The translations under genes and the position numbers were made by a program. Below are positions 1 through 7,333 of a stretch of 33,364 nt of DNA, piece by piece. Under the pieces are notes generated by a model. It saw nothing but the letters and a program-made list of their open reading frames with translations. It was not told the DNA's origin and ran no database searches. Where the stretch lies: assembly GCF_000502955.1 (NCBI RefSeq), contig NZ_AYWO01000019.1:84777-118140 (forward strand), in the 5' to 3' direction. Within the stretch, counting starts at the first letter, position 1. Every line of letters begins with the position of its first letter. This DNA comes from Mesorhizobium sp. LNHC252B00 (GTDB taxonomy: Bacteria > Pseudomonadota > Alphaproteobacteria > Rhizobiales > Rhizobiaceae).

Positions 1-321
1 GCCGCGATCGAGCACCCACACCCAGTGGCCCTGCTTGTGCTTCAGCCGCAGCTCGGTCTCGATGGCGTTGGTCTGTCCCGCAATGTGGCGGTCGCCGCTG
101 GCCAGCGCCCGCTCGCGATCGTCGGGGTGGGTCAGTTGCAGCCACAGGTCGCTGCTGCTGGCAAGCTCGCTCTCGTCATAGCCAAGCATCCGCGCCCAGG
201 TCGCGGAATAGAAGCAGTCGCCGGTGCGAAGATCCCAGTCCCAGACGCCAAGTTGGGCGCGCTCCAGGGCCCTGGCCCAGAACGTTCCGTTGCGACTCTT
301 CTTGTCCTGACCAACCATCAT
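1..321 (-). CDS. PAS-domain signalling protein, N-terminal part (cut by window edge)
   Basis: Reading leftward from tandem ATG codons at 321 and 318 there is an uninterrupted frame of 107 codons to the window edge, so the C-terminus lies outside. The protein starts MMVGQDKKSRNGTFW and continues with ERAQLGVWDWDLRTGDCFYS, WARMLGYDESEL, THPDDRERA and a closing segment ending GHWVWVLDRG. That order (GVWDWD, MLGY, HPDD, the WVxDRG-type PAC end) is the classic PAS_3 fold seen in cytoplasmic sensor kinases and GGDEF/EAL proteins. There is no signal peptide or membrane segment in the visible part, so the sensor is probably soluble. The output domain (kinase, diguanylate cyclase or other) cannot be seen. 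The PAS assignment is firm; the exact start codon of the pair is not. Confidence 0.8.
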   Translation of the reverse strand, partial: MMVGQDKKSRNGTFWARALERAQLGVWDWDLRTGDCFYSATWARMLGYDESELASSSDLWLQLTHPDDRERALASGDRHIAGQTNAIETELRLKHKQGHWVWVLDRG

Positions 322-542
322 CTGTTTCGCTCATCCCCGCCACGGACCAATCTGCGGCAAAACCAGAGAAGAAAGCGTTACCTTGGCTGAGGCAGGCGGT
401 TGCGCCTCCTCACCTGCCATCTCTTGCCCTTTCGATTGGCCGGCAAGAACCGGAGTTTCGCGTCGGGCGGATCGTCCTAGTGATCGCCCCAGGTCGTCGG
501 CCAATCCGACGATCGCGTTGCAGAGACAAAGAGGACCTCCCA

Positions 543-992
543 ATGACCAGCCAAGAAGACAACAAGGCCGTCGTCGTCAGATGGTTCACCGATTTCTGGG
601 GTGAAACCTGTGACCTGTCCGTCGTCGACGACATCGCCGCGCCCGACATGCTGTTGAAATATTCGCTGCACGAGCCGCGCCGCGGCCGCGACGACATCAA
701 GGCCTTCATGACCGACTTCCGCGCCGCCTTCCCGGACCTCAACTTTTGGGCCACGGCCGACCTGATTGCCGAGGGGGACTATGTCGTCGGCCAGTGGGAA
801 GGCGGCGGCACGCACACCGGCCCGGCCTTCAGCGATTTCCTCGTCGGTTCGCTGCCCGCCGCCACCGGCCGCACCATGCGCTTCACCGGCATCACCGTGC
901 TGAAGGTGGTCGACGGCAGGATCGTCGAGGAGATCGGCCTCGATGACGGCGTCGCCGCCCTTACCCAGCTCGGCCTTATCAAGGCCGCCTGA
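543..992 (+). CDS. SnoaL-like / ester cyclase family protein (NTF2 fold)
   Basis: 149-residue protein starting MTSQEDNKAVVVRWFTDFWG. The ATG at 543 is preferred over an in-frame upstream start at 480 because the family begins at the NKAVVRWF helix and an AGAGG-like ribosome site lies just before it. The motifs AFMTDFRAAFPDL, GDYVVGQW, GGGTHTGPAF, TGITVLKVVDGRIVEEI and the acidic end follow the SnoaL-like polyketide cyclase order (helices, then the curved sheet closing on a hydrophobic pocket). Members include cyclases, isomerases and many small-molecule binding proteins, so the substrate cannot be named. It stands alone between a leftward PAS gene and a rightward PAP2 gene, and a hairpin follows its stop. 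Confidence 0.8.
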   Translation: MTSQEDNKAVVVRWFTDFWGETCDLSVVDDIAAPDMLLKYSLHEPRRGRDDIKAFMTDFRAAFPDLNFWATADLIAEGDYVVGQWEGGGTHTGPAFSDFLVGSLPAATGRTMRFTGITVLKVVDGRIVEEIGLDDGVAALTQLGLIKAA

Positions 993-1014
993 TCGAACCG
1001 CCCGATTGGAAAGC

Positions 1015-1039
1015 GGCCATCGCCGCCCAGGCGATGGTC
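1015..1039 (+). terminator. hairpin after the SnoaL-like gene
   Basis: CCATCGCC (1017-1024) pairs with GGCGATGG (1030-1037) around a 5-nt loop, extended by two more pairs including one G-U. It sits 23 nt after the stop at 992 and is followed by TCTCTC rather than a clean T run, so it is a plausible but weak intrinsic terminator. The rest of the spacer to 1282 becomes AT-rich from about 1140 and probably carries the promoter of the next gene. Confidence 0.5.
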
Positions 1040-1282
1040 CTCTCTCGATCGTGATCGAAGCTTGACGAGAAGCAGCCTGCAACCGTTGAAAGCAGCGCGG
1101 CAGCGACGATGCGTAGCGTTGCCGGCGCAACATCTTTGTCAATGAATCGTTGCCAACAAATTGTGAATTATAATCATCTAATGTAGAACTGTCTACTTGA
1201 ATGCGCGTGTAACCAGATGGTAATACTTGATCTGCGAAATACTCCATAACAGTCTTTCGGGCAGCTGGCGGGATGTCCTTCG

Positions 1283-2353
1283 ATGAATGCGCACACCGGG
1301 CAGCACGGCGATAATCGCCGCTTGGCTGCCATCGTTGACCTGGACATCGCGACAACCAGGAGGAGAGGCTGGCTGCTGACCGCGCTGTGTCTCATCTATG
1401 CCGTGACCGCTTTTTGTCTGCAGCCGGATCGCTACCTGCATCTGGCGCTATCCTATGCCGAGCCGTTCGCCTTTTTCCTGCCAGCACTCCTGGCTGCCGG
1501 CCTTGGCGTGGCGGCGCTGGCATTTGCCCGACATGCTCCGACAAGGTTCATCCTCGACACGCTCGGACAGCGCTGGCCGACAGCCGCATCCGTGATCCTT
1601 TTGTTCTTTCTCGGCATCACCGCCTTCACCACCTTGAAGGTCGCCATTCCCGACATCGTGCCGTTCTACGCCGACCGCATCTTGGCGGAGCTGGACTTTC
1701 AGTTGCATGGCACCGATCCCTGGGCATGGGCGCACAGCGTCGTTTCCGAACCGGTCTCGGTCGTTATTTTCGCTGGCTATGGGTATGGCTGGCTCGTGCA
1801 ATGGTTCGGTGCCGTGCTCTTCGTCGCCTTCTGGAACGAACCGGCCAGGCGGTTGCGCTATCTATGGGCGTTCGCGCTGACAACGATCCTGTGCGGCACC
1901 GTTCTGGCGACCCTGCTGTCGTCAACCGGCCCGATATTCCACGACCAGTTCTACGGCGGTGACCGGTTTGCCGGGCTGCAAACCGCCCTGGCGCAGAATG
2001 GCTACGGCGCATCGGTCCATGTCTATGCCAACTATCTGCTTGCCGCCTACCAAAGTGGCCGCCCGGAACTTGGCGGCGGCATCTCCGCCATGCCAAGCAT
2101 GCACGTCGCCATCGCCACCCTGAACGCGTTTTTCCTGGCAGGCTTCGGTCGTCGGTGGGCCATCGCAGGCTGGGCTTTTGCCGCGTTCATCCTGTTCGGC
2201 TCGGTTTACACCGGCTGGCACTATGCCGTGGATGGCTATGTCTCGATCCTTGTGGTGTCCCTGCTCTGGTACGCGACGGGACGCTTCGTCCTGCCGCAAG
2301 CGAGCCGGGATGCCATCGAGGTGGGACTGGCGCTTCCGGATCAAGCGTCATAG
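1283..2353 (+). CDS. PAP2-superfamily integral membrane phosphatase/transferase
   Basis: 356-residue polytopic membrane protein with hydrophobic segments at about residues 30-47, 60-82, 100-120, 155-185, 195-213, 275-310 and 318-335. The two C-terminal PAP2 signature blocks are clear: SAMPSMHVA (residues 268-276, catalytic His 274) and GWHYAVDGY (311-319, nucleophile His 313 and supporting Asp). The long N-terminal membrane region before them fits the PAP2_3 subgroup related to inositol phosphorylceramide synthases and undecaprenyl-diphosphate or phosphatidate phosphatases. The likely role is transfer or hydrolysis of a lipid phosphate at the membrane; the substrate is not visible. Start at 1283 has only a weak GGCGGG-like site upstream. 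No co-transcribed neighbour: the next gene points the other way. Confidence 0.85.
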   Translation: MNAHTGQHGDNRRLAAIVDLDIATTRRRGWLLTALCLIYAVTAFCLQPDRYLHLALSYAEPFAFFLPALLAAGLGVAALAFARHAPTRFILDTLGQRWPTAASVILLFFLGITAFTTLKVAIPDIVPFYADRILAELDFQLHGTDPWAWAHSVVSEPVSVVIFAGYGYGWLVQWFGAVLFVAFWNEPARRLRYLWAFALTTILCGTVLATLLSSTGPIFHDQFYGGDRFAGLQTALAQNGYGASVHVYANYLLAAYQSGRPELGGGISAMPSMHVAIATLNAFFLAGFGRRWAIAGWAFAAFILFGSVYTGWHYAVDGYVSILVVSLLWYATGRFVLPQASRDAIEVGLALPDQAS

Positions 2354-2433
2354 CGATCTATCTATCCGACGCCACCAGGAGCGAATCCAGGCAGCATTGG
2401 CGCCGCCTGGCTTCGTTGCTTGCTGGCCGACGC

Positions 2434-3006
2434 TTACTGGCTAGGCGCCATCGCGTGCTCGCATGACACTTTCGGGTTCATGTCGGCGAAAGTGCCGGTC
2501 GGGTTGCCCTTCCAGGCCCAGACATGCAGTTCATGGAATTCACCCAGGCCGTAACGGTTGGGCGCGCTGTTGAAGTTGAACAACTGGCCGTCCAACGATG
2601 CCGGCCCCTTCGAGGTGATGTATTCGACAGCCACCAGTTGCAGCGTGCCGTCGGCCATCGGCTCGTACATCACGGCTTCGGGACGGGCGATGTCGATCTT
2701 GTCGTCCTTCAGATACTGGCCGTTGACATAGTGGATGCCCATGGCGCCGCCGGTGATGCCGCTGGCGCAGGGAATGGGCGCATAGCCCTCCGATGTAGCG
2801 GCCTTGACATCGAGAAACCGGCTGTTGGCGGCCCGCACCTTGTCGGCCAGCGGATTGGGGACGGACGCAAGCGCGGCCGCTTCCTGATGCGCCTGTGCGA
2901 AGCTGGTGCAGACAGCCAGCATGGCCCCGGCCATGACAAGCCTGTCGCAAAAATTTGGCCTGTCGCAAAAATTCGGCCTGTTGCGAAAGTTCGATATCAT
3001 CTTCAT
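2434..3006 (-). CDS. exported conserved hypothetical protein with repeat-expanded N-terminus
   Basis: 190 residues from the ATG at 3006. A hydrophobic segment MAGAMLAVCTSFAQAHQ (from residue 25) looks like a signal peptide with cleavage after AQA, giving a periplasmic protein. The first 24 residues are unusual: they contain NFRNRP, NFCDRP, NFCDRL, the translation of three 18-bp tandem units. An alternative start at the ATG at 2934 gives a conventional signal peptide and leaves the repeats in the leader. The mature part (PNPLADKVRAANSRFLDV, GYAPIPCASG, GAMGIHYVN, EAVMYEP, LQLVAVEYIT, FHELHVWAW, NPKVSCEHA) has two Cys that could form a disulfide. I recognise it as a conserved rhizobial protein type but cannot assign a function. 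Confidence 0.7.
   Translation of the reverse strand: MKMISNFRNRPNFCDRPNFCDRLVMAGAMLAVCTSFAQAHQEAAALASVPNPLADKVRAANSRFLDVKAATSEGYAPIPCASGITGGAMGIHYVNGQYLKDDKIDIARPEAVMYEPMADGTLQLVAVEYITSKGPASLDGQLFNFNSAPNRYGLGEFHELHVWAWKGNPTGTFADMNPKVSCEHAMAPSQ
2941..2994 (+). repeat. three tandem 18-bp units
   Basis: Units at 2941-2958, 2959-2976 and 2977-2994 all read CCTGTYGCRAAARTTYGR. The first two differ at one or two positions and the third is more diverged. They sit at the start of the exported-protein gene, in frame, and each encodes six residues. Confidence 0.85.
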
Positions 3007-3118
3007 TCCATTCTTCTTGAAAAAGCACAGCTGGCCGGCCGCCGAAAATACGGAGCCCCGGCAGGCAAGCGCTGTGACTGTTGTTGCTTGGAGATCCCGA
3101 AAACGATGCCAGGAATGG

Positions 3119-3445
3119 TCATCCCTTTGGCAGATACGGGATCGTTCCGGCCAGATCGGTGTTGTCGATCATCTGGAAACGGCTTTCGCTGCCGCTCTGA
3201 CGGGCCGAAACGAAGGGCGCATAGGCCGGATCGTTGGTGAAGGCGCGGGCCGCCGCTTCCGACGGGAACGCCATCAGGGCGATCAGCGTGGTGTCGAGCG
3301 GCTTGCCTTCGAGCGTCTTCACATTGCCGCTGCGCGACAGATATCTGCCGCCATGCTTGTGGACGAGGTCGTGCACCGATGCGGCATAGGCCGGCACCCA
3401 CTGCGGGTCGTTTATCTTGATGTCTGCGATAACGTAAGCGGTCAT
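3119..3445 (-). CDS. DUF1330 family protein
   Basis: 108 residues starting MTAYVIADIKINDP. The ATG at 3445 is chosen over a longer frame because it has a good site (AGGAGACT) and the family starts here. The order of motifs (VIADIKI, YAASVHDLVHKHGGRYL, LEGKPLDTTLIALMAFPS, AARAFTNDPAYAPFVSAR) is typical of DUF1330, a small dimeric alpha+beta barrel-like family of unknown biochemical role. It is transcribed divergently from an HxlR-type regulator across a 176-bp spacer with a near-perfect palindrome. It is therefore the probable target of that regulator. Confidence 0.88.
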   Translation of the reverse strand: MTAYVIADIKINDPQWVPAYAASVHDLVHKHGGRYLSRSGNVKTLEGKPLDTTLIALMAFPSEAAARAFTNDPAYAPFVSARQSGSESRFQMIDNTDLAGTIPYLPKG

Positions 3446-3534
3446 GATAGTCTCCTGATTGCGGCGCACAGGAGCATCCCGTGCAACCGGCCGAAGGGCT
3501 CGCATGGCAGGACCCTCGCCAACCAGTCCGCGAT

Positions 3535-3563
3535 CTGTACTGGGGTAGTACAGTTTCCGTACT
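3535..3563. promoter_or_regulatory. palindromic operator between DUF1330 gene and HxlR regulator
   Basis: CTGTACT (3535-3541), 5 nt, AGTACAG (3547-3553) is a perfect 7-bp inverted repeat. A third half-site GTACT follows at 3559-3563, making a second pair AGTAC-N7-GTACT with the middle half-site. DUF24/HxlR regulators commonly bind short dyads of the GTAC/TACT type in the shared promoter of a divergent target. The assignment to the neighbouring HxlR protein is inferred from location. Confidence 0.7.
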
Positions 3564-3621
3564 GGCCGCCTCAATCATGAAGGCCTAATGTTCGACCCAA
3601 GTTGGAGGGAGAGGCACAATC

Positions 3622-4314
3622 ATGACCCAGCACGGATACAAACAGTTCTGCCCGCTATCGATGGCCGCCGAGGTGCTGTGCACCCGCTGGACGATGGTGC
3701 TGATGCGTGAACTGGTGGCGGGTTCGACCCGCTTCAATGACCTGCGCCGTGGCGTCCCCAAAATGTCGCCAAGCCTTCTGTCGCAACGGCTGAAGGAGCT
3801 TGAGATCGCCGGGATCGTCGAGCGCAAGGAGATCAAGGGCGAGAAGGGGATCTTCGACTATCGGTTGACGGAGGCCGGCCGGGACTTGCGCCCGGTCGTC
3901 GAGGCAATGGGCTTCTGGGGGCAGAAATGGGTCGAGTCCCGGCTGTCGCTCAAGAACCTCGATCCGTCGTTGCTGATGTGGGACATGCGGCGCAATTTGA
4001 ACCCCTCGCCGCTGCCCGAGGGGCGCACGGTGATACAATTTCTGTATCAGGATCTACCGGCGTCCAAACGGTCGTGGTGGCTGATCGTCGAGAGGCATGG
4101 CGAGGTCGATCTGTGCTGGTACGATCCGGGCTTCGACGTCGACCTCTACGTCTCGACCGACCTGCACACCATGACGGCGATCTGGATGGGATTGCTGACC
4201 GTCGAGAAGGCCGGTGCGAAGGTCGCGCTGACTGGCGACCAGGCCATCGGCAAGAAGATGCAGACCTGGCTCGGGCTCAGCCCGTTCGCGGTGGAGCCCA
4301 AACGCGCGGCTTAG
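3622..4314 (+). CDS. HxlR (DUF24) family transcriptional regulator with C-terminal SCP2-like domain
   Basis: 230 residues. The N-terminal winged helix runs from about 8 to 105: QFCPLSMAAEVLCTRWTMVL, the HxlR recognition region FNDLRRGVPKMSPSLLSQRL, and the wing KGEKGIFDYRLTEAGRDL. Cys10 lies where DUF24 regulators such as YodB carry their redox or quinone-sensing cysteine. The remaining 120 residues (TVIQFLYQDL, WWLIVERHGEVDLCWYDPG, VDLYVSTDLHTMTAIWMG) resemble an SCP2-type ligand pocket, a known extension in actinobacterial and proteobacterial HxlR proteins. It probably represses the divergent DUF1330 gene and itself. The start has GGAGGGAGAGG just upstream. Confidence 0.88.
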   Translation: MTQHGYKQFCPLSMAAEVLCTRWTMVLMRELVAGSTRFNDLRRGVPKMSPSLLSQRLKELEIAGIVERKEIKGEKGIFDYRLTEAGRDLRPVVEAMGFWGQKWVESRLSLKNLDPSLLMWDMRRNLNPSPLPEGRTVIQFLYQDLPASKRSWWLIVERHGEVDLCWYDPGFDVDLYVSTDLHTMTAIWMGLLTVEKAGAKVALTGDQAIGKKMQTWLGLSPFAVEPKRAA

Positions 4315-4379
4315 GAGAGCGGGGTGTTCTTTGCAGGAAACGGGTGGCGGGGCCGGCTTTTGGCGGCTTCAATGCGGCC

Positions 4380-5507
4380 ATGTTCATCACCCTTGCCAAA
4401 AATCTGAAATCCGCGCCGCTGCCGGTCGCCGACGATCCGCGCTGGGCGCGCATTGTCGCCCGCGACAAATCGGCCGATGGCGAGTTCTGGTATTCGGTGG
4501 CGACGACCGGCGTCTATTGCCGTCCCTCCTGCCCCTCGCGGCGCGCCAACCCCAGGAATGTGCAAGTGCACGGCACACTGGATCAGGCCAGGGCAACCGG
4601 TTTTCGCCCGTGCCGGCGCTGCAATCCGGAAGGCCCATCGCTCGAGGCCGGCAACGCTGCGATGGTCGCCGTCGCCTGCCGCAGGATCGAGCAGAGCGAG
4701 GAAGAACCGTCGCTCGCTGAATTGGCGGACGCCGCCGGCCGCAGCGCCGGCTATTTCCACCGCATCTTCAAGGCCGTCACCGGGCTGACGCCGAAAGACT
4801 ATGCCGCTGCACACCGCGCCGCCAGGGTCCGCCGTGGCCTGGAAGACGGCGCCAGCGTGACGACGGCGATTTACGATGCCGGCTTCAATTCGAGCGGACG
4901 TTTCTACGAGAAATCGACCGGCATGCTCGGCATGACGCCGACGCGCTATCGCGCCGGCGGCGCCCATGAGAAGATCCGCTTCGCCGTCGGCGAATCCTCG
5001 CTCGGCACCATCCTGGTCGCCTCGAGCCAGAAGGGCGTCGCCTCGATCCTGCTCGGCGACGATCCCGACGCGCTGGTGCGCGACCTGCAGGACCGTTTCC
5101 CCAGGGCGCGCCTGATCGGCGGCGACCGTGACTATGAGGCGCTGGTAGCCCGCGTCGTCGGTTTCGTGGAAGCACCATCGCTCGGCCTCGACCTGCCGCT
5201 CGACGTGCGCGGCACCGCCTTCCAGCAGCGCGTCTGGCAGGCTTTGCAGGACATTCCGGTCGGCCAGACTGTCTCCTACGCCGAGATTGCAGAGCGCATC
5301 GGCACGCCAAAGGCCACCCGCGCCATCGCCGTCGCCTGCGCCGCCAACAAACTTGCCATCGCCATCCCCTGCCATCGTGTTATCCGCAAGGATGGCGCCC
5401 TGTCCGGCTACGCCTGGGGCGCAGAGCGCAAGCGCGCGCTGCTCGATCGTGAGGCGCTGCGCGGTGGGGCGGCGAAGGATAATGCACGCCGGCCTTCGCG
5501 GGCCTGA
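4380..5507 (+). CDS. ada: Ada: bifunctional DNA alkylation repair protein and transcriptional activator
   Basis: 375 residues with the full three-domain plan of Ada. The N-terminal zinc domain has FWYSVATTGVYCRPSC and PCRRC, giving Cys47, 51, 78 and 81. Cys47 is the equivalent of the E. coli methylphosphotriester acceptor Cys38. A central AraC-type helix-turn-helix spans about 95-190 (ELADAAGRSAGYFHRIFK, VTTAIYDAGFNSSGRFYEKS). The C-terminal O6-methylguanine methyltransferase domain holds IPCHRVI with acceptor Cys331. Methyl transfer to Cys47 turns the protein into an activator of the adaptive response. The ATG at 4380 fits the family start but has no clear ribosome site; it lies 65 nt after the HxlR stop. 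The ogt and oxygenase genes just downstream are likely members of the same regulon. Confidence 0.95.
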   Translation: MFITLAKNLKSAPLPVADDPRWARIVARDKSADGEFWYSVATTGVYCRPSCPSRRANPRNVQVHGTLDQARATGFRPCRRCNPEGPSLEAGNAAMVAVACRRIEQSEEEPSLAELADAAGRSAGYFHRIFKAVTGLTPKDYAAAHRAARVRRGLEDGASVTTAIYDAGFNSSGRFYEKSTGMLGMTPTRYRAGGAHEKIRFAVGESSLGTILVASSQKGVASILLGDDPDALVRDLQDRFPRARLIGGDRDYEALVARVVGFVEAPSLGLDLPLDVRGTAFQQRVWQALQDIPVGQTVSYAEIAERIGTPKATRAIAVACAANKLAIAIPCHRVIRKDGALSGYAWGAERKRALLDREALRGGAAKDNARRPSRA

Positions 5508-5519
5508 CGAGGACCGGCA

Positions 5520-5741
5520 ATGCGCGCGATGGCAAGCTCTCCCGATGCGAACAGCCGGACCCAAGCTGCCGCCAGCCGCCGCATCCAAGAAGCGAAGTCA
5601 CGGGTGATGGCCGTCATCGGCACGCTTGTCGATGACGGCAGAGCCGAGTGGAGCCGCACCGCGACCGGCGAGATCGAGCTGCGGCTGTGGACCGGAGAGG
5701 TGTTCGTGCTTGGCGAGATATTCGTCACGCGCGTCGAATGA
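5520..5741 (+). CDS. small hypothetical protein downstream of ada
   Basis: 73 residues, starting 12 nt after the ada stop with a GAGGACC site in front of ATG 5520 (a second ATG at 5529 is possible). The N-terminus is polar and helical (NSRTQAAASRRIQEAKSRV); the C-terminal half reads IGTLVDDGRAEWSRTATG, EIELRLWTGEVFVLGE, a likely beta-hairpin unit. Third-position GC bias matches the neighbours, which supports coding. The position suggests co-transcription with ada. I do not recognise a family with a known function. Confidence 0.65.
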   Translation: MRAMASSPDANSRTQAAASRRIQEAKSRVMAVIGTLVDDGRAEWSRTATGEIELRLWTGEVFVLGEIFVTRVE

Positions 5742-5752
5742 GCACCATCAGC

Positions 5753-5928
5753 GCTCTACGGCGCCCCCCTCTGTCCTGCCGGACATCTCCCCCTCAAGTG
5801 GGGAGATTGGCTGTCATCGCGGCCTTCGCCAATCTCCAATGTTGCAAGAATGAGCGAGGCGCTGAAGCTGCCAATCTCCCCACTTGAGGGGGAGATGTCC
5901 GGCAGGACAGAGGGGGGCGCCGTAGAGC
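5753..5928. repeat. 59-bp perfect inverted repeat, mesorhizobial palindromic intergenic element
   Basis: The left arm 5753-5811 is the exact reverse complement of the right arm 5870-5928, 59 bp with no mismatch, separated by 58 bp. Each arm itself contains a shorter palindrome around CCCCTCAAGTGGGG. The spacer holds a further fragment, GCCAATCTCC, at 5828-5837. There is no ORF of note and no transposase. This resembles the RIME-type palindromic elements scattered in rhizobial genomes, which are probably mobilised in trans. It sits between the ada unit and ogt and would form a very stable stem in RNA. Confidence 0.85.
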
Positions 5929-6017
5929 ACCTACCTTGGAGATTCGAATTTGAAAGCAAGCACCGGAGTGAGTGCGAGAAGCCGTCTCTGTAGGGTTCAG
6001 GCAAAGGAGTAAAGGCA

Positions 6018-6572
6018 ATGAACCTCATGCAAACTCAAATCGCCGCACCGGCAACCATCCATGCCACCCTCGACACCATCGTCTACGCCATCGGGCAATC
6101 CGCGATCGGCAACATCCTGGCGGCGCGCAGCGATATCGGTATCTGCGCCATCCTGTTCGGCTCGGATTCCGACGCACTGGGGCAGGACCTTGGCCATCGC
6201 TTCCCCGGCAAGATGCTGGTCGAAGACAAGGCCGCCTTGCGCGACGATCTCGCGGCAATCGCGCGCTTCGTCGAAACGCCGGCCGCCGGCCTCGACATGC
6301 CGTTCGACATGCGCCACGGCACGCCATTCCAGCAACGGGTCTGGGCCGCGTTGCGCGCTATCCCGTGCGGCGCTACCATCACCTACACAGCGCTGGCCCG
6401 GCGGCTCGGCCAACCGAGCGGCGCCCGTGCCGTGGCAACGGCCTGCGCGGGCAACGCCATCGCGCTCGGCATTCCCTGCCACCGCGTCGTCCACACCGAC
6501 GGCACGCTGTCCGGCTACCGCTGGGGCGTCGAGCGCAAGCGCACTCTGCTCGACAAGGAGGCTGCGATATGA
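6018..6572 (+). CDS. ogt: methylated-DNA--[protein]-cysteine S-methyltransferase (Ogt type)
   Basis: 184 residues, start supported by AGGAGTAAAGGCA before the ATG. The C-terminal DNA-binding and active-site domain has the family order GTPFQQRVWAALRAIPCG, YTALARRLGQPSGARAVATA, GNAIALGIPCHRVV, GTLSGYRWGVERK; the methyl acceptor is Cys154. The N-terminal ribonuclease-like domain (residues 20-90) is present. Compared with the C-terminal third of the Ada protein encoded 1 kb upstream, the two share the same backbone, so this is a constitutive or Ada-controlled second O6-methylguanine repair enzyme. Its stop overlaps the start of the next gene (ATGA). Confidence 0.93.
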   Translation: MNLMQTQIAAPATIHATLDTIVYAIGQSAIGNILAARSDIGICAILFGSDSDALGQDLGHRFPGKMLVEDKAALRDDLAAIARFVETPAAGLDMPFDMRHGTPFQQRVWAALRAIPCGATITYTALARRLGQPSGARAVATACAGNAIALGIPCHRVVHTDGTLSGYRWGVERKRTLLDKEAAI

Positions 6573-7312
6573 ACGCCCACGCCAAGGTCGCCCCATGCGT
6601 GGTCGAAGCCGCCGAGACACGCATCGCCGGTTACGACTGGCCGGCGCTTGCCGCCGAACTCGACGGCTTCGGCTGTGCGGTGATCGAGAAATTGCTCTCG
6701 CCGCAGGAGTGCCGGCAGATCGCCGGCCTCTATTCGGATGAGCAGCATTTCCGCAGCCATATCCATATGGCCAGGCACGGCTTCGGCAAGGGCGAGTACC
6801 GCTATTTCCGCTATCCCATGCCGGACTTGCTCGGCGCCCTGCGCAGCGCGCTCTATCCCAGGCTGGCCGAGGTCGCCAACCGCTGGAACGAGCGCATGGG
6901 GCAAGCCATGCGCTACCCCGCGACGCATGCCGCGTTTCTCGAACAATGCCATGCCGCAGGCCAGACGCGGCCGACGCCGCTTCTGCTGCAATATGTGCCT
7001 GGCGACTTCAACTGCCTGCACCAGGACCTCTACGGCGACCTCGCCTTCCCGCTGCAGGTGGCTATCCTGCTGTCCGAACCGGGCCAGGATTTCACCGGCG
7101 GAGAGTTCGCGCTGACCGAGCAGCGGCCGCGCATGCAGAGCCGGGTCGAGGTTGTGCCGCTGCGCCAGGGCGACGCCGTTGTCTTCGCCGTCCACAACCG
7201 GCCGGTGCAGGGAACCAAGGGCAATTACCGCGTCAATCTGCGCCACGGCGTCAGCCGCCTGCGCTCAGGCATGCGCCACACGGTCGGCATTATTTTTCAT
7301 GATGCGAAGTGA
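6569..7312 (+). CDS. 2OG-Fe(II) oxygenase of the Oxygenase-NA (DUF2086) type, predicted nucleic-acid repair/modification
   Basis: 247 residues. The ATG at 6569 overlaps the ogt stop by the ATGA arrangement, so translation is coupled. Iron ligands are visible as His151-x-Asp153 in CLHQDLYGDLAFPLQ and a distal His226 in RVNLRHGVSR. Arg236, ten residues later, is in the usual place for the 2-oxoglutarate carboxylate. The family was predicted from comparative genomics to act on nucleic acids. It is not AlkB itself by sequence pattern, but the linkage to ada and ogt argues for a role in alkylation damage: oxidation of methyl lesions on DNA or RNA, releasing formaldehyde. The substrate is inferred from context only. 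Confidence 0.85.
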   Translation: MNAHAKVAPCVVEAAETRIAGYDWPALAAELDGFGCAVIEKLLSPQECRQIAGLYSDEQHFRSHIHMARHGFGKGEYRYFRYPMPDLLGALRSALYPRLAEVANRWNERMGQAMRYPATHAAFLEQCHAAGQTRPTPLLLQYVPGDFNCLHQDLYGDLAFPLQVAILLSEPGQDFTGGEFALTEQRPRMQSRVEVVPLRQGDAVVFAVHNRPVQGTKGNYRVNLRHGVSRLRSGMRHTVGIIFHDAK

Positions 7313-7333
7313 GCGTCATGGAGGAGGGGCGCT

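Noticed and set aside
477..1355. 292-codon minus-strand frame across the SnoaL gene and its spacer
   Set aside because: Spans intergenic DNA with a changing composition and shows no conserved motif.
4311..5588. 425-codon minus-strand frame opposite ada
   Set aside because: Antisense shadow; the plus-strand Ada zinc site and PCHRV motif are clear.
5753..5928. Long inverted repeat considered as an insertion sequence
   Set aside because: No transposase frame between or beside the arms, and no flanking target duplication could be seen.
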